NCBI GenBank assembly: GCA_036873135.1
Contig: JAPTYO010000026.1
Location: 4,010,001 to 4,074,000, forward strand
DNA: 64,000 nt
Source: Clarkia xantiana subsp. parviflora
Taxonomy: Eukaryota > Streptophyta > Magnoliopsida > Myrtales > Onagraceae
Direction of reading: 5' to 3'
Positions 18,785-30,868 of this stretch are shown one piece after another (position 1 is the first letter of the stretch; each line of letters begins with the position of its first letter). Under the pieces are notes generated by a model. It was not told where the DNA came from and searched no databases. It was given only the letters and a program-made list of their open reading frames with translations. Both the position numbers and the translations under genes were made by a program.

Positions 18785-20510
18785 TAGCTTCTACCCGATC
18801 GATGGCTGGCAAGCATAAGAAGAAACAAGGGCAATCCGGCGGTTCCCGCCATCCTGCTGGAACTCTGAATTCAGGGCTGCCGGAGCGCAGTGTTGATCGG
18901 AATGATCCTCCCCCTGCTGGTTCCCAAACAGGGGGGCATCATGACGATCACGAGGATTCCGTTCGAAACTCGTTGGAGGACAGGAAAGAGATCCCGAGGA
19001 GGGATTAGGATGCTCCTACAAAGGTGGACTTGGCGAAGGCTGTGATGGATGCAATGCCGATTTTCCTGGAAACTATGGAGGCTCTCCTGGACCGAAGGGA
19101 GGCTGCCAAGAAGAAGGAGGAAGATTTGCCTCCGCCTCCGCCAAGGGAGAATCGGAACGAGCAGGAGGCCCAATCCGAGCACCAGGACAAGGGCAAGGAG
19201 CCCGCTCAGTCGGAGCAGTTCGTGATTGATGGGCATGGACCGGTGCAGCATAGGACCATCCCTCTTAATGGTCCTATCACCCCCGACCAGGTGGTGAAGA
19301 TCGTGAACATCTGTATGGGGGACCAGAAGAAGATGATGTCGTGAAGATCGTGAACATACACTTATCCCATTGTTCCTCGATTGCTGAACACCATTGTCCC
19401 GCCAGGACTTGGTATCCAGATAATCAAGGAGTATGATGGCGAAGGAGATCCAGTTCGCCATGTCCAGAAGCATGTTATGGCCTGTCTAGGCAGAGCCAAT
19501 GATGATGATAGAGTGTGCGTTCTGTTCCCGGCCACACTTGGTGAGAGGGCCTTGACGTGGTTCTTCAGCCTTCCTCCAGGGCGCATCTCTACCTGGACCC
19601 AGATGCATGACTGTTTCATCCAGCAGTACCAGGGCCGTCGGCGTATCCTGAAAAGCGCGAGGTCCCTGGCTGAGGTGGTACAGAGGCCCGATGAGTCGCT
19701 GGCGCATTATTAACAGAGGTACACTGCCAGCGTGGCCGAGGTCGATGAGGAGATGTCGGAGGGAGAGACCATCCGCACCTTCATTCGGAACCTGACAACA
19801 CCATATGGTTCCGACCTGATGCACAGCGTGGCTGAGAAGGCTTTGTGGAATATGGAGGTGCTGCAGAAGAGGGTGAAGCAGCAAATCGACGTACAGGAGT
19901 CGAAGATAGCTGCCGGAGAGCTCGATCCTCCCAAATCGAACAAGGGGAAGTAGTCGTCCAAGCCATCGAACGATCGCAGGAGGAAGGATAAACCCGAGAG
20001 CAGTCGGGGTCGAGGCCGCTCTGATCGGAGGGAAGACAAGCGTCCCTCGAAGTCGGACAAGCGGGAGGACCGTGACACTCCTCTCATTTTCTCCATGGGT
20101 GCTGTGTTGGCGGTGATGGATCGACAGGGTATCGCTAGGTACCCCCCGAAGAAGGATGGAGAGTTCATGGGAGCCCGCACCGATCGTTATTGTCGTTTCC
20201 ATCGCGCCAGCGGTCACGACACTAACCACTGCCGGGAGTTGAAGAAGGAGATTGAGAAGTTGATCCAGAAGGGGAAGCTCAAGGAATTTGTGGCTGGGCG
20301 ACGGAGCCGATTCCGTTCCCGGTCCGATCGCGGTCCTGATCGCGGTCCCGTTCCCGATCCCACGATCGCTCCCCGAAGAAGAAGAAGTCCGAGTCTTTCG
20401 ATACCAGCAAGGAGAAGCGGGGAACCATTAACGTGATCCATGGGGGATTTGCTACAGGAGGTGATACCGCGGCATCTCGAGAGGTCTATGCTTTTTGAAT
20501 TCCTGTTGCT
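18785..20510 (+). pseudogene. gag: B1 gag (broken)
   Basis: The expected initiator is ATA at 18785 instead of ATG. The frames 18802-19008, 19024-19344, 19381-19713, 19732-19953 and 20095-20436 together cover the disordered N-terminus, the capsid region (TFIRNLTTPYGSDLM), and the zinc knuckle (YCRFHRASGHDTNHC), separated by stops at about 19006, 19342, 19711 and 19951. The RS repeat has a frameshift. It is the same protein type as A1 Gag but cannot be made from this copy. Confidence 0.85.
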
Positions 20511-21110
20511 GTGGTGCTGGGCAAGAGGGTGATTTCCTTCTCAGCGGAGGACCTGATAGGTGTGGAAACCCCGCACGATGATGCTTTGGTCGTGACCTTG
20601 AACGTGGATGGGTACGAGATGAAGCGAATCCTGATTGATGGAGGGAGCTCCTCCGATATTTTGTTCATGGATGCGTTGGAGGCCATGGGAAAAACCAAGT
20701 AGGATTTGAAGCATGCGGACTTCCCCGATGGTCGGAAGTCGGAGAAGAGGGACGTGGAGTTCGTGGTGGTCGAGTCTGCGAGGACTTACAATGCAATTAT
20801 CGGGAGGACCACCATCAACCAGATGGGGGCAATTGCCTCAACTGTCCATCAAAAGATGAAGTTTCCGACCGACCACGGAGTCGGGGAGGTCAGGGGCGAT
20901 CAGGTGGCCTCCAGGAAGTGCTATGTCAATGCCACTCGAAGGAAGAATCGGGAGGCTATGACTATTTTCCAGACTGATGCTGATCCCAGAGAGGAGTTTG
21001 GGCGTCCCGCCCCGATGGAGGATTTGAAGGAGGTCGAGATCGATGGACCTCAGAGGAAGGTGAAAATCGGGTCTGCTCTGTCTTAGGAGAAGGCCCAAGA
21101 GCTGATCGAT
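20511..21110 (+). pseudogene. B1 protease (deleted in the middle)
   Basis: Frame 20511-20702 contains IDGGSSSDILF; it stops at TAG 20700. Frame 20706-21086 continues with the C-terminal half but joins the motif DFP directly to RKSEKRDVEF, so about 70 bases covering the flap region are gone. A TAG at 21084 ends it in the PR-RT linker. Confidence 0.82.
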
Positions 21111-22388
21111 TTGTTGAAGGAGTTCAAGGAGCTGTTTTCCTTGTCCCCGAGTGACATGCCAGGAATCAGCCCCGATGTGATTACTCATGAGCTGAAGATT
21201 GACCCCGCGATCAAGCCGATTGCACAGAGAAGGCGCCTGATGGGTGCATACAAGAAGATCGCGATCCAGCAAGAGGTGGGCAGGTTGCTCGATGCTGGAT
21301 TTATTAAGGAGCTCCGATTCCAGACCTGGGTCGCCAAACCAGCCAAGTGGTGGATGTGTGTTAATTTCCGCGACCTGAACAAAGCATGGCCGAAGGATTG
21401 CTATCCGCTCCCAAGGATCGACCAGCTGGTGGATTCCACATCAGGACATGAGTTGCTGAGCTTTATGGATGCCTACTCCGGCTACAATCAGATCAAGATG
21501 TCCAAAGAGGATGCCCCCCACACCGCCTTTTATGTTGATAGTGACATCTATCACTATGATGTCATGCCCTTTGGACTGATCAATGCCGGTGCAACTTATC
21601 AGAGGATGGTGAACAAGCTGTTCGGGGATATACTGGGGAAAACGATGGAGGCCTATGTGGAAGATATGCTGGTGAACTCCCGAAAGGCCGAGGATCATGT
21701 TCACAACTTGGCCACTGCGTTTGAGTGGATGAGGCTTCATCAAGTTCGCTTGAACCCGACCAACTGTGCCTTCGGAGTGCACCTAGGGAAGTTTCTGGGC
21801 TTCATGGTGAGCTAGAGGGGAATCGAGGTGAACCCTGAAAAGCTGAAGGCGATCGAGGAGATGAAGTCCTCGACGAACCATCGGGAGGTGCAGGTGCTGA
21901 ATGGCTGATTGGTCGCGATTAATCGTTTCCTGTCCAAGGCAAGCGACCGATCTATACCGTTCTTTGAAGTGCTGAGGGCCAACAAGAAGTTTGAGTGGAC
22001 TGCCAAGTGCGAAGAGGCGTTCCAGGCAATCAAGCAGCACCTCCGCACCCTCCCACCGTTGGCGAAGCCCACTCCAGGCGAGCCACTCTATCTGTATTTG
22101 GCTGTTTCTGAATTTTCTGTTAGCTCTGTCTTAGTGAAAGTCGTAGAGGGTAACCAAGTCCCTGTCTATTATGTAAGCAAGGCACTCGCCAAGTCTGAAA
22201 TGAATTATCCCGCCGTTGAGAAGTATCTTTATGCGTTGATTGTTACTGCTCGGAAGCTGAGACCTTACTTCCATGCGCATGAGATTACTGTTCTGACGAA
22301 TCAACCCTTGAAACATTTTTTGAACCGACCTGATGCGTCGGGGAGATTAGTGAAATGGGCAGTCGAGCATAGTGAGTTCCGCTATTAA
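21111..22388 (+). pseudogene. pol: B1 reverse transcriptase and native RNase H (broken)
   Basis: 21111-21815 carries the RT palm motifs (NFRDLNKA, SGYNQIKM, MPFGLINAGATYQRM). The catalytic box reads YVEDML, with Glu in place of the first Asp of YVDD, which should inactivate the enzyme. Stops lie at 21813 (TAG) and about 21906 (TGA). 21909-22388 encodes the RT thumb/connection and the degenerate native RNase H (LAVSEFSVSSVLVK). About 20 bases are deleted near 22381, ending the frame. Confidence 0.86.
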
Positions 22389-24243
22389 GGGCCAGGTGTT
22401 GGTGGATTTCATAGCAGAGTCTACAGCCCCCGATCTAGAAGAACGTGTCCTGTAGAGGGGGCAACCGTGGAAGTCCCGATGGCAGAGCAGTCAGAACAGC
22501 CCGATGATGAAGACACTTGGGAGATGTATACCGATGGCTCCTCAAGTTCAGAAGGATCGGGAGCAGGGTTCGTACTGATACCGCCAGGTGGAGGCGAGCC
22601 CCTTCAATATGCTTTGGCCTTGACGTTTAGGGCCACCAACAATGAAATTGAATATGAGGCTCTCATCACCGGCCTCAAGATTGCCAAAGCAACGGGAGTT
22701 GGTCACTTAAAGGTGAAGTGTGATGCTAGCCTGATTGTGAACCAAGTCCAGGGGCGATACGAAGCAAAGAGCCCGATGATGAAAAAGTACCTTCGTGAGG
22801 TGTAAACCTTGAAGGAGAGTTTCAAGAGATTCGATATTGAGGCGATCCCGAGGGAGAATAATGTGGAAGCAGATGCCTTGAGCAAGTTCGCCATGGGGGC
22901 ACCCCTCGATGAAAGTCGGAAGGTGCACTTCTTGGATAAGGTGATCCTGTCAGCCACCGATCAATCGGACGTATGTGCCATCGAGACTGGATCGGAGGAG
23001 CCCACTTGGATGACCCCGATAGCCGCGTACCTGACTACGGGGGCAGTCCCCGATGATGAAGTAGCAGCCGGCAAATTACGCCGAATCGCAGTCAATTATG
23101 TGATGGTGGACAATCAGCTGTATAAAAAGGGGTATTCAACTCCTTACTTGAAATGTGTGGCTGAGCCTGATACAGATCGGATCCTTAGGGAGGTGCACGA
23201 AGGATACTCGGCTTGTCATGAAGGTGCCCGATCCATCGTGAGGAAAGTGCTGAACCTGGGCTATTACCAGCCCTCGATGAATAAGGAGGCAACGATGCTA
23301 GTCCGATCCTGTGACGCTTGCCAGAGGTATGCCCCGAATATCGTGGCTCCAGCTGCCGATCTGACGTCCATCAAGAGTGCTTGGCCCTTCGCGCAATGGG
23401 GAATCGATTTGGTGGGACCCCTTCCAATTTCAAAAGGTCAGTGTCGATATTTGCTTGTGGCTATTGATTATTTCTCAAAGTGGATAGAAGCTAAGGCATT
23501 GGCCAAGACAACGGGGAATCATATCCTCAAATTCCTCCAGACCCATATTATATCCAGAAGTGATCCCTAAGGTGTTGATCAGTGATAACGGCCCTCCGTT
23601 TAACGGGGTCCAGTGGAAGGAGTACCTGGAGGAACTGAAAATTGAGCATCGGACAACCTCTTTCCATCATGCTCAAACCAATGGACAGGTGGAGTCAGCC
23701 AACAAGATCGTGATGGATGACCTGAAGAAGAGGGTCCACGCCTTGAAGGGCAAATGGCTGGACGAGCTGGAAAATGTGCTTTTGGCTGTTAGAACAACAC
23801 CCAAACGATCGACTGGGGAGACTCCGTTTGGCCTTGTTTATGGCACGGAAGCAGTCGCTCCCGTTGAAATAGCTGTGGCATCCCATCGGGCGAGGTATTA
23901 TGAACCTCTGTTGAATGATGAAATGAGGCGTCTGGACATGGACTTGGACTTGGTCGAAGAGAAGAGGCGGAATGCCGAGGAGGCCCAGGCTCGGATACGC
24001 TTGGCAACGGCTAGATATTACAATCGGCGAGTCAAGTCTCGACAGTTCTTTGTCGGGGAACTGGTCTGGCGTCGGAACGAATTTACCCTTTTGGATCGGA
24101 TCAACAAAATGTCACCAAAATGGGAAGGACCCTATAAGGTCGTGGGGATGCCAGCTCAAAATGCGTATAAGTTGGAAGACCTCGATGGCAATGTGCTGAA
24201 GCATTCTTTTATTGGTGAACACTTGAAGAAATGTCATGCCTGA
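22389..24243 (+). pseudogene. pol: B1 second RNase H and integrase (broken)
   Basis: 22467-22805 is the second RNase H (MYTDGSSSSEGSGAG, NNEIEYEAL), ended by TAA at 22803. 22809-23570 continues with NVEADALSKFA and the integrase zinc finger (H...H...CDACQRY) and first catalytic Asp (WGIDLVGPL). A frameshift near 23560 leads to 23560-24243 with SDNGPPF, QTNGQVESANK and the GPY-type C-terminal module (KWEGPYKVVGM). The stop is TGA at 24241. Confidence 0.87.
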
Positions 24244-24684
24244 TATTAGTCGCCTTTAGTAGTTCAAGTTGTTTATCGTTTTGATTCGATTTAAACAGGT
24301 TTTGAGCCATCAATGAATAAAGAGGTTGCTTCCGATCAGATTGTTCTTAGATTTATCATTCTAAGTGTGGTTAAATTGCCTTAAGTGGTGTGGTTAAATC
24401 GCCTTAAGTGGCGTGGTTAAATCGCCTTAAGTGGTGTGGTTAAATCGCCTTAAGTGGTGTGGTTAAATCGCCTTAAGTGGTGTGGTTAAATCGCCTTAAG
24501 TGGTGTGGTTAATCGCCTTAAGTGGTGAGATTGCCTTAAGTGGCATGGCTAAATCGCCTTAAGTGGCGTGGTTAATTCACCTTAAGTGGTGCAACGATAA
24601 TCGGAACCAAAATAGATTGATATTATAAAGGCCTAAAGGTTCATGACAGGAGAAGGAAATTACAAGGATTCCAAAAATAAAACG
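24244..24684 (+). repeat. 3' UTR of B1 with 23-base tandem repeats
   Basis: From about 24363 to 24592 there are around ten units of 23 bases, GGTTAAATCGCC followed by TTAAGTGGTGT, with variants. The unit core CGCCTTAAGTGGTG is shared with D (reverse) and A2. A diverged hairpin phrase (CTTAGATTTATCATTCTAAG, 24339-24366) precedes it. No coding sequence. Confidence 0.87.
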
Positions 24685-25524
24685 TTAAGCTTGGTCCTTG
24701 GCAGCATCGAGGGGAGCAGAGTCCACGAGGTCCGTGGCAGGAGGCTCCGCGACCGGAGGATCGGATCCTGGAAGATTGGCCGAGAGAGGATCGAACCCTT
24801 GGAGGTCAGCCAGTGAAGGGTCGATTATCGGGGGATCAGCTGTCGGGAGGTCTGTACTTGGAGGCTCCACCGTGCCTTCAGCACCCGCAATTCCCTCGGG
24901 GGTGTTGGCCTCGTCGCTCTCCTCTGAAAGGTTGAAATACCTCTCCGCGAAGGGGGCGAGAGTCTGAGACTTGGTGAAGTCAATAGCATTGCCATACTCC
25001 AGATGGAGTTCCTCAACAGTATTGAGCAAGATGGTCTCCATTTCCGCGTTACAGAACCTCACCGCGTCCACCTTGAAATCCTCGGAGCCCCGGTAATCTT
25101 CCCGACCCTTGGCCTCAGCCTCAGCCAGCTTGGTGGGAAACTCAGCGATTTCCCGCTCCATCTGTTAAGACCGATTGGCAAGAAGGACCTCCTCAGCCTC
25201 CAGTCCCGCCTTGACGTCCTCGAGAGCCTTCTTCTCGAGGACGAGCCTGTCCCGATCCTCCGCGTGCCTTTGTTTCTCTTCCTTGAGCTTTTGCTGCTCC
25301 TGCTTCAGGAATCGCTCGAAGTCGTGGACCTGCTTCAGGAGGTCCCGAGTCTTCTGGCTAAAGAGGGCCTGCTCCTTAACCAGCTTGCTCTTCGACGATT
25401 CGGAGGCAGCCAAATCCTCCTCGAGCCTGGCCAAGACCTCGGGGGCCGCCTTGTCTCGCTCCCGCTCAAGGGCCTCCTCCAGGGCCAGGATGTACCCGAA
25501 ACAGCGGTATTGGTCCGCCATTTC

Positions 25525-25602
25525 CTGTGAAAAAGAAAGGAAGAGATTAGTACATGAGAATATTTTTCCTTATATACTAAGTTTAAAAACAGGAAACCTT
25601 AC
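25525..25602 (-). other. Intron 3 of the B1 antisense gene
   Basis: Minus-strand donor GAG|GTAAGG at 25602 and acceptor TTTTTCACAG|GAAATG at 25525; 78 bases, T-rich. The D copy has it at the same codon. This conservation makes it the best-supported intron of the gene in the A/B type. Confidence 0.72.
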
Positions 25603-27468
25603 CTCCACGCGGCGAACGACCATTTCACGAATGTCCGTGTGGATGTCCGCCCGAGCCAAGGAGAGCGGAAGCTTTAGAGATGGCGGAACTGAACCTGCCA
25701 GCAAGTGCAGACCCAGTTCCGGTGGTGCATCGCCCCGACGGAGCGGGACCCCTCGTAGTGACTTGATCGGGGTCCAGGGAGCTGTCACTTGGTCGGTGTA
25801 GAGCTGATAGAAACTCCCGTCTAAGGGGAGAAGGGGAAGGACGACCTGAGTATCGGAGGTGCGTGCCTCCGAGCCGCCGTGAGACCCAGACATCCCTTCA
25901 GGAGTTAGGCTCAGAATCGGCGAATGCTGTGGTGTTGGGGAAGATGGAAGCAGCCCCTCGGGAGTTGGCTCTAACGGGGTCTGCTTCACCCCCCGACGAC
26001 GAATCAGGGCTTGACCTTCGCTCACATCCTCGGAAGAGTGAGAAACATCCAGGTCAACCACCCGACGGAACTGACCGTCCGTCGGGGCATCTTCAGTCCC
26101 CGATCCTCTCGGGGCAGGTAGTGGAGGAAGGGCTCTCCGACCCGAGCGTCGGACGGTGGCACCCCCGCCAGAGCTCCAGCTCCCGATTGACCTGCAGCTG
26201 GAGGACGAGAAGCTGTAGAAAGATAATCAGGAAGTTGATCGGGATCCTTACAACAAACGACGCGACGGGAGAGATACTGGTCTTTCCCGTAATAGTTGTA
26301 ATAACCCGCTTTGAGGATGCGGGGAGTTTCTCCTTGCAGGATGCGGTTGATCCCTTCAATTCTGGTTTTCTTATCGGAGGGGATCAACTCTTGGGGAATA
26401 CGCTTTTTGTATAATCGGATGGCTAATCGGAGCTGCCTACCTTCTTCGGGAGTCTGGGTGTTGAAGATCCTCTCCATCTTGTCCACCCGGACCCGCTTGA
26501 CCTCCTCCGCAGATGGAGGTGCCGATGAGGAGGCGGCCTTCTTCGAGGACTTCCTCTTCCGCGAGGGACGTTGGACGGCATCGGTCTCCGCCTGTTTAAG
26601 CATGATATTGGTCAGGATTGATACCTTCTTAGCTGCAAAGACGAAAACAAAGGTATAATTAGAATATTACCCAAGGAACGACATTGGAGGGGCCGTCGTA
26701 GAGTAGACCCCCGGAGGCAACATCAAGGAGACGGATCCCGGCCTGAACCAGAGCTCGCTCCACGATGGAGTTGGCATCGAGGGGAGCAAAGGAATCCCCC
26801 AGCGATACAGTTGGATGCATTGGAGAATTTGAAAATCCTCCGCTGAGTAGGTGTGATAAGCGGAAGGAGGGTCTGCTTCAACCTCCCATCGGGGCCATGG
26901 GATGGAACTGTTCCGAATGAAGAAGCAATTCTTCTTCCAGCCGCTGTTGTTAGGCCCCGAGTCAGTGATGAGACCCCGACCTTCCAGGTGTCACCGTTCC
27001 AGCTATATCGGGAGAGCTGCGTCTTGCTCCACTTGGGCATCCGTGGGTAGAAGGCACAGACCCCTACATCGTTGCACTTCATTCCATAGAAGTTCCGGTA
27101 AAGTCGGAGGCTATAGGTCCACTTCTGGCCGAGGCAGAGGACATGGAAGGCGTTGCACACACGGATGGCGTGGGGGGAAAAAGTAGTCGGATGTGTTTTG
27201 TAATAATTACACATCTCGACTAGAACCCCACAGAAAGGGAATTGGATCCCTGCTGATACTTGCCCAGTGGAGACAAATACCTCCCCTTCCCAGGGACGAG
27301 TGATCACAGGGTCGCCCGGGACGTGAGGGTGAGGATAGGGGTAACGAGGCTCCCAGGTGGAAGTGATACATCCTTCCCGGAGAGCTTCGTCATAAGCGTT
27401 TTCCGAGATCTCATTACAACCATAATCAAACTTGAAGGGTTTTCTCCCCCCATAATTGGATTCACCGT

Positions 27469-27589
27469 CTGGAAAATGACCATGACAAGAAAAGGCACAG
27501 TTGGTTTTTGGAAAAGTACAGGTAAGACTGATTGAAATAAAAGAAAAACTATGCTAACAGTTTTTTCTGAATCGGAGGAGGAATCTTAC
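27469..27589 (-). other. Intron 1 of the B1 antisense gene
   Basis: Donor CTG|GTAAGA at 27589, acceptor TTTTCCAG|ACGG at 27469; 121 bases. Joining restores an open frame from the ATG. A2 keeps the same arrangement (ATG TCA G|GTAAGG at about 50845-50839, acceptor GATTTCAG|ACAG near 50745). Confidence 0.65.
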
Positions 27590-27596
27590 CAGACAT

Positions 27597-28096
27597 GACG
27601 AATTGGGGAAGAAAAGATGATCCTGATGGTCGGAGATCCTGGTTGCCGGAGCGCTGATCAGAAATCAGGAAGGAGAGCTTGAGCTTTTGAGATTGCAGAG
27701 GATGAAGCCGTGAAGGAGAAGTGAATTGTGCTAAGATTTGGGGGTTTTATAGGAGAGAAGATAGCCGAAGAGACGTTTCAATCCAGACCGTTGAAGATAA
27801 AACGTTTCAACCTGAGTCGTTGAGACGCTAACGACAAAACGGCTAAAAAGTGCTTTTTCAGAAAATGCAGACACGGGTACCCAAGTCGTCGCTTCATCAC
27901 CCAAGGCATTTAATAGTCGAGTAACCGAGAAATCTCTTCGGATTTGGTGGTTATCCTCGGATTATCGGGGAATCGTGGATGAGAAGATCCGCATCAGGAG
28001 ATCTTTTGTAAAGTTAAAAGCTTCCGATGCCAATATCGGGAGGTCCGGAGTTGGAAGACACGACGAACTTTAAGTGCCTAATGTCTTGGGGGCAAA
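27597..28096 (+). other. B1 region between the antisense gene start and the 3' LTR, with PPT
   Basis: No coding sequence is supported. For the antisense gene this would be leader and promoter. The polypurine tract TTGGGGGCAAA (28086-28096) abuts the LTR start and matches the tract of A2 at 61784-61794. Confidence 0.7.
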
Positions 28097-28752
28097 TGAT
28101 GGGTTTCGATATAGCCGTTAGGCCCATTAACGACGAGTAAACAGTGAAGTAGGCCCACTGGGCTCCAAAAGAGGCCTAGAGGACCAATATGTGGGGTCCC
28201 GACAAGGTCGATCCCGACATATGAGCTTGAAGGCCCCGATGAAATGCCTTTGAGTAGGCCCCAATGAAATGCCTTTGATTAGGCCCTGATGTTGAATCCC
28301 TGAGAATGTTGGCCCTATCCCGATGACATGGGGCCCCGAGCGGTGACCAAAGGAGATAACTCTGGAGTCCCCGACATCCATCGGGACTTGCCACCAGAGG
28401 ATGAGGCCGAGAAACACGCCCACTATCAGCGCAGTGGGGAAGTGGCCTGAAAAGACGGAACGTGGGCAAGTGGCCGAGATAAATGGAACCTGGGCTAACT
28501 GCCCCTTGCACTTATCTCAGCAGGTAACTGGGGTAACTCCTCCCCTATATAAAGGAAGGAATTACCTTAGGATTCATATACTCATATACACTCATACTTT
28601 CCTACATACTTGCCTACATCGAGATACTCATTTAAGCATCGGAGAGGGATTCTGGGTCACCGCCCGGTCTATCCCTTTTTGCAGGATTTCTTGGAGCAAT
28701 GGAGTTCAGACTTCCGTCAAGAACGTGTCGGAGTTCTAACCGTGATCCAACA
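28097..28752 (+). repeat. 3' LTR of B1
   Basis: 656 bases from TGATGGGTTTCG to CCAACA. TATATAAA at 28546-28553. Differences from the 5' LTR are few apart from the 31-base deletion there. Confidence 0.92.
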
Positions 28753-28757
28753 AATAG

Positions 28758-30868
28758 CAAAAGAAGAAAAATGACCTAACTTGTCGAACGGAAAGCCGGG
28801 GGCAAGCGTGCGTACTCTGCCAATATAATCTTTGGCAAACTCATCAATCATATATGAAGACTTCGCCTTGGCGGCAGCAAGGACGGCAGCAGCATGGGCA
28901 AGGGTGCTAGGATACTCGACAAGTCCCTTCTCAACTCCTGCTTTATGTGCTTCTTCACGTACAGAAGCAAGCGCGACATCATGGGCTCTACTACTCTCTG
29001 CAATTTGATTCTTGATAGCAGCAATCTCAGCCTCAAGTTGCTCAACATGGGCGTGACGAGCAGCAATGTGCGTATCAAAATCAGCAAACTTGGAGTTCAA
29101 GTTTTGCACCTCCTCCTCGGACTGTGCAAGCTCGCGAGTAATTGCATTGCTCTTCTTGACAACAGCCATCTTCTCGCTCACAAGCTCCAACACAAAGGAT
29201 GACATTTTCATCATCCTTGAAATAGCCTAAGTACAACAACCCAAACAACAAGACGATCAATGCAAGGCATATGCTTACAGCATGCGAACATAGAAGTTAA
29301 AGCAATGCTTACCGGTGCAAATTCAGCCAAGCTACTCTCAACATATGCTTGTGCTTCCTCGTCAATGGATGGCTTAACGTCATGATCGCCAGGAGGAACG
29401 CACCTTTGAAGCACTCGCACCCCGACTGTCGGTGTGCCGAGCTTGGAATCCTTCGGAAAGTGAAGACCGTCAGTGGAGAAAGGTGACCAATCTTCTCCAA
29501 ATACATCTATCCCGTAAGATAGGATCAAGTCATCACGCTTGATGCCTGGAAGTGCTGCAATAAATTCAACATAAAAAAAAGAAGATGTTAGCGAAAAATC
29601 CTTAGTAAAAGAAATATGTCGAAGTAAACAGAACGTACCTCGACGAGAGGAACGCTCCTCCTCGGGTCGGTCCTTCGACCGGGGGGCAGAAGGCGCCACT
29701 GTGCGACTCTCGAATCTCTTCCCTTTATCAAAGGAAGGAGTTGGAACAGTCACACTCGGTTTGGAGCTCTTGGGATCACTAGAGGGACGCGCCCCTGTGG
29801 CGGACCTCTTGGGAAGAGCGCTAGTGACGGGTGCGGCGACAACGCGTTCAGTCACAAGTACAGAGTGACCTGAAAATGAAAGTAACATGAAGACAACAAA
29901 ACATGGAAAATTATCAAGTCCAAAGATGATGCAAGAAGGTGCCTTACCTATAATTCCCTTATCGCGACCATGTCCGGAAGCTCCAGGAATACTGGGGGCA
30001 GTAGTATGAGCATGCCGTCCGACAGGCGGGTTACCGCGAACATTAGCTGTCTGCAAGGACGAGCTTTTTCCATCAGTTCGACCTACATTGCAACATGATA
30101 CAGGTTATAAAGATTATCAACATACCAAACCGTCAGAAGAGAGTATGAAAATCCCGGCGTCAATCAACTCTTGCTCTGAAGCACGTAGTAGACAACGGAA
30201 GCTGCATTCTTGCTGACATCGATAAATAACCTTCACAGTTTCTTTATCATCCGAAGAAAGCTCGGAGAAGATAGGAGCAGGGTCAGCTCTCTCAACTCTC
30301 TCAACTTCCCAATTTGTGCCGACATTGCACACGAAGAAATAATGATGTCGCCAATGAGGAACCGAGCGATCAACCGGAGCAGCTAGTTGCTGCCCATAAT
30401 CCCACTCGGCATCCCCAAGCCCTAGTTGCTTGAATCCCCTGTCTTGCAAGTTGGGCCAACGCATCTTCATACCGCATAGTCCTGTCATGTCCGGACACAA
30501 CATCTGATAGAAACAGCGGAAAAGGGTAGTGGAGTAGTATAAACTGCGGTCAAGTCATCAGTAGGTACGGTGACTCGCCCCTGTTTGACGCCAGGTAGCA
30601 CGTCATAAGGAAATATACCTTCCAACACTGGATCAAGTCCGCAACGAGATGCATATAAGTCAAACATAGCTTCATCAATCTGGTTGGTGAAGTAACTCAC
30701 ACCTGTTTCCTTAACCTTTATGACTTTGGGGAAAACGGGAGGTTCTACGACGACTTCGGCCCCCACACCTGGTATAGTACCCAACGGCTCGACTATGTCG
30801 ACATCCAGCTCATCATCGGTATCCGAACATAGTGTCACTCTCGGACTGGGAATAGAAGACTTACTCAT
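28758..30868 (-). pseudogene. Antisense multi-exon accessory gene of E1
   Basis: Likely start MSKSSIP at 30868. The first exon (30868-30126) carries an acidic N-terminus, a VSYFTNQIDEAMFDLY region and, after an indel near 30520 that removes most of the conserved domain, HWRHHYFFVCN and VIYRCQQECSFRCLL. Introns by GT-AG and frame continuity: 30125-30083 (43 bases, unusually short), 29947-29870, 29638-29555 and 29312-29227. The exon 29554-29313 encodes the conserved GVRVLQRCVPPGDH block, and the last exon (29226-28758, continuing at 18123-18002 across B1) a coiled coil. Introns 29638-29555 and 29312-29227 match C1 in position. Function unknown. Confidence 0.68.

Larger units (their letters stand above)
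24685..27596 (-). pseudogene. Antisense multi-exon accessory gene of B1 (most complete copy)
   Basis: The gene runs opposite to gag-pol. A seven-base coding exon (ATG at 27596, then TCTG) is followed by an intron 27589-27469 (GTAAG...TTTTCCAG). Exon 2 (27468-26671) has a region resembling the plant 'putative gypsy type transposon' domain: STGQVSAGIQFP, then NYYKTHPTTFSPHAIRV and LYRNFYGMK. A short intron (26670-26633) is followed by exon 3 (26632-25603: basic patch, QLRLAIRLY, ILQGETPRILKAGYYNY, acidic linker, PELGLHLLAGSVPPS). Intron 25602-25525 precedes exon 4 (25524-24685), a long coiled coil and Pro/Asp-rich tail. It is broken by a TAA at 25165, a frameshift near 26110 and one in exon 2. 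Its biochemical role is unknown; the position and antisense direction are shared by A2, C1, D and E. Confidence 0.7.
18124..28752 (+). mobile_element. B1: complete B-family element (10.6 kb) with both LTRs
   Basis: Two LTRs of 624 and 656 bases enclose gag, protease, RT, two RNase H domains, integrase, a tandem-repeat 3' UTR, the antisense gene and a PPT. It is flanked by AACAG (18119-18123) and AATAG (28753-28757), a target-site duplication with one C/T change. The empty site can be read in E2 near 38895-38910. All genes carry stops or frameshifts, so B1 is an old insertion relative to C1. Confidence 0.92.

Noticed and set aside
24685..27596. Antisense gene as an envelope (env) gene
   Set aside because: Env-like genes of plant elements are sense-strand and have signal peptide and membrane segments. 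This gene is antisense, has introns, and ends in a coiled coil with no hydrophobic segment that I can see.
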